A DNA stretch of 33,971 nt from an uncultured Blautia sp. (lineage in GTDB: Bacteria; Bacillota; Clostridia; Lachnospirales; Lachnospiraceae). This document shows, piece by piece, positions 32,879 to 33,971 of the stretch. The position numbers and the translations under genes are program-made. The stretch lies in contig UQCM01000028.1 of the NCBI GenBank assembly GCA_900539525.1, positions 1-33,971 on the forward strand, in the 5' to 3' direction. Numbering within the stretch: the first letter of the stretch is position 1; each line of letters starts with the position of its first letter. Below the pieces are notes generated by a model. It ran no database searches. It was given only the letters and a program-made list of their open reading frames with translations, and had not been told where the DNA came from.

Positions 32879-33676
32879 TTATATATTTTTATATTCCAGT
32901 CGTATTTTATCTGCAATCAGTGCGATGAATTCTGAATTTGTCGGTTTCCCTTTTCCATTGTGTACCGTATACCCGAACAATTCATCGATGGTATCCATTT
33001 TTCCTCTGCTCCATGCCACCTCGATCGCATGGCGGATCGCCCGCTCCACGCGGCTCGGTGTGGTCTGGTGCTTCTTCGCAATCGTCGGATACAGGATCTT
33101 CGTGATCGAATTGAGCATATCCATATCACCTACCGACATAATGATCGAATCTCTCAGATACTGATACCCCTTGATATGCGCGGGAACTCCGATCTCATGA
33201 ATAATATTGGTCACATCTGTCTCAAGGTTTCTTTCGATGTATTCATTTTTACTCTCATAGGCATTCACTTTGCGCACTTCGGCAAAATTCTTCTCTCTTC
33301 CTGAACGGATATGCTTGATCCTGTTAATGATCATCTCATTGTCAAATGGTTTCAGGATCAGATAGTCCGCCCCAAGGGCAAATGCGTCTTCCATGATCTT
33401 TTCCTGACTCACTGCCGTTATGACGATAAAGGCCGGATGCTTTTTCAGTTCCATATCACGCTTTACGCGTTCCATCACGGTCAGTCCGTCCAGCTTCGGC
33501 ATAATGATATCCATCAGAACCACATCCGGCTGCTTTTCCCGGATGATATCCACCAGAACTTCACCGTTCTCCGCCTTACCTACAACCTCCAGCTCATCAT
33601 CACTGTTCACAATGTTTTCCAGAAGCTGAGTCACCCTTGCGTTGTCATCGGCAATAGCGATACTAATTTTATCCAT
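32879..33676 (-). CDS. spo0A: Sporulation response regulator Spo0A
   Basis: A 265-aa two-domain regulator. The receiver domain has acidic residues D10 and D11, the phosphorylated D56 in VVLMDIIMP, and the conserved Lys109 in ILKPFD. After a linker, the sigma-interacting DNA-binding domain shows IGVPAHIKGYQYLRDSI, TPSRVERAIRHAIEVAW and GKPTNSEFIALIADKI, diagnostic of Spo0A. It is the master switch for sporulation; in Bacillus it also controls matrix genes. The length is normal. GGAGG precedes the ATG. The gene upstream of spo0A in most clostridia (spoIVB) is not seen within the 295 bp available. Confidence 0.97.
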   Translation of the reverse strand: MDKISIAIADDNARVTQLLENIVNSDDELEVVGKAENGEVLVDIIREKQPDVVLMDIIMPKLDGLTVMERVKRDMELKKHPAFIVITAVSQEKIMEDAFALGADYLILKPFDNEMIINRIKHIRSGREKNFAEVRKVNAYESKNEYIERNLETDVTNIIHEIGVPAHIKGYQYLRDSIIMSVGDMDMLNSITKILYPTIAKKHQTTPSRVERAIRHAIEVAWSRGKMDTIDELFGYTVHNGKGKPTNSEFIALIADKIRLEYKNI

Positions 33677-33770
33677 AAAAGCATTCCTCCATATTTATAA
33701 TTATTCTGTAACTGTTCTGCCCGTTTATAAAGTATACATACGCATTCCATTATGCTGCATGCTCATGAAT

Positions 33771-33837
33771 GCAGGTCGAAATGCTTATGTCATCAGCAGT
33801 TTTCATCATACACTGACATAAGCATACCCATACCTGC
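33771..33837. promoter_or_regulatory. Long hairpin upstream of spo0A
   Basis: ATGCTTATGTCA (33781-33792) and TGACATAAGCAT (33814-33825) form a 12-bp perfect inverted repeat with a 21-nt loop. It is extended by GCAGGT (33771-33776) and ACCTGC (33832-33837) across small internal loops. There is no T tract after it on the minus strand. GGTCGAA at 33774-33780 differs by one base from the Spo0A box core TGTCGAA. It lies about 100 nt upstream of the spo0A start and downstream of the predicted promoter, so it would be in the leader. Confidence 0.65.
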
Positions 33838-33871
33838 CATGCCAAAAACGCCACGGTCAAAACCTACTTCT

Positions 33872-33900
33872 ATTATAAATATACTTTATTTTCTTAGCAA
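33872..33900 (-). promoter_or_regulatory. Possible spo0A promoter
   Basis: Minus strand TTGCTA (33895-33900), 17-nt spacer, perfect TATAAT (33872-33877). The predicted leader of about 190 nt would include the 33771-33837 hairpin. No convincing sigma-H -35/-10 pair was found in the same gap, although an ACAGAATAA resembling the sigma-H -10 region occurs nearer the gene without a matching -35. The remaining part of the gap appears empty. Confidence 0.5.
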
Positions 33901-33971
33901 GTAAAAGTTATTTCTGGTTTGTGTCAAGTAAACGTTGGCAATTATTCATTTTTCTTTATGACCAACATATT

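Noticed and set aside
33790..33870. Short minus-strand ORF (MAGMGMLMSVYDENC) upstream of spo0A
   Set aside because: No ribosome binding site, and its sequence is dictated by the inverted repeat; kept only as a hairpin.

Overview
The window reads as chromosomal DNA from a spore-forming, low-to-mid GC anaerobic Firmicute, most likely a Lachnospiraceae-type clostridium. The reasons are a complete Spo0A with the characteristic C-terminal DNA-binding segment, strong AGGAGG-type ribosome binding sites, clostridial ferredoxin and NYN/LOTUS genes, and choline-binding-like wall repeats. The family-level assignment is inference. No tRNA, rRNA, CRISPR array, phage gene or intact insertion sequence was seen.

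Layout. (1) 1-2.3 kb, plus strand: a secreted wall-binding-repeat protein and a membrane-anchored DUF4874/DUF4832 protein, ending in a rho-independent terminator. (2) 2.36-29.4 kb, minus strand: about 25 kb of co-directional genes with no convincing internal terminator. Read 5' to 3' on the minus strand, this holds a large secreted repeat protein, an HprK-like kinase, a 52-aa peptide gene, PqqD, an S24/S26 (SipW-like) peptidase, a GT-C-like membrane protein, PelD (fused to an eroded epimerase), PelE, a DUF2194 protein, PelF, PelG, five further glycosyltransferases (two GT4, three GT2), a Wzx-type flippase, an FrhB-like iron-sulfur protein, a pyruvyl transferase, a methyltransferase-like protein and an NTP_transf_5 protein. 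(3) 29.7-33.9 kb, minus strand: core genes for a four-cluster ferredoxin, NYN-LOTUS protein, glycogen synthase GlgA and Spo0A, each with its own recognisable promoter or terminator signals except the NYN gene.

How they work together. PelD-PelE-PelF-PelG form a synthase-dependent polysaccharide system of the Pel type. PelD keeps an RxxD motif in a degenerate GGDEF domain, so c-di-GMP control is plausible. Downstream lies a more AT-rich cassette (about 3.9-11.5 kb) with a flippase, tandem paralogous GT2 enzymes and pyruvyl transfer, which looks like a variable module added to the Pel backbone. Upstream, a SipW-like peptidase next to a secreted repeat protein recalls the protein-plus-polysaccharide logic of biofilm matrix operons. 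The HprK-like/PqqD/NTP_transf_5 set plus a tiny ORF recalls peptide-tailoring gene sets.

Between genes there are three related palindromic repeat copies (3681-3873, 21822-21876, 25195-25234), a double inverted-repeat element with two mutually exclusive folds (24226-24311), and long hairpins upstream of the secreted protein and of spo0A.
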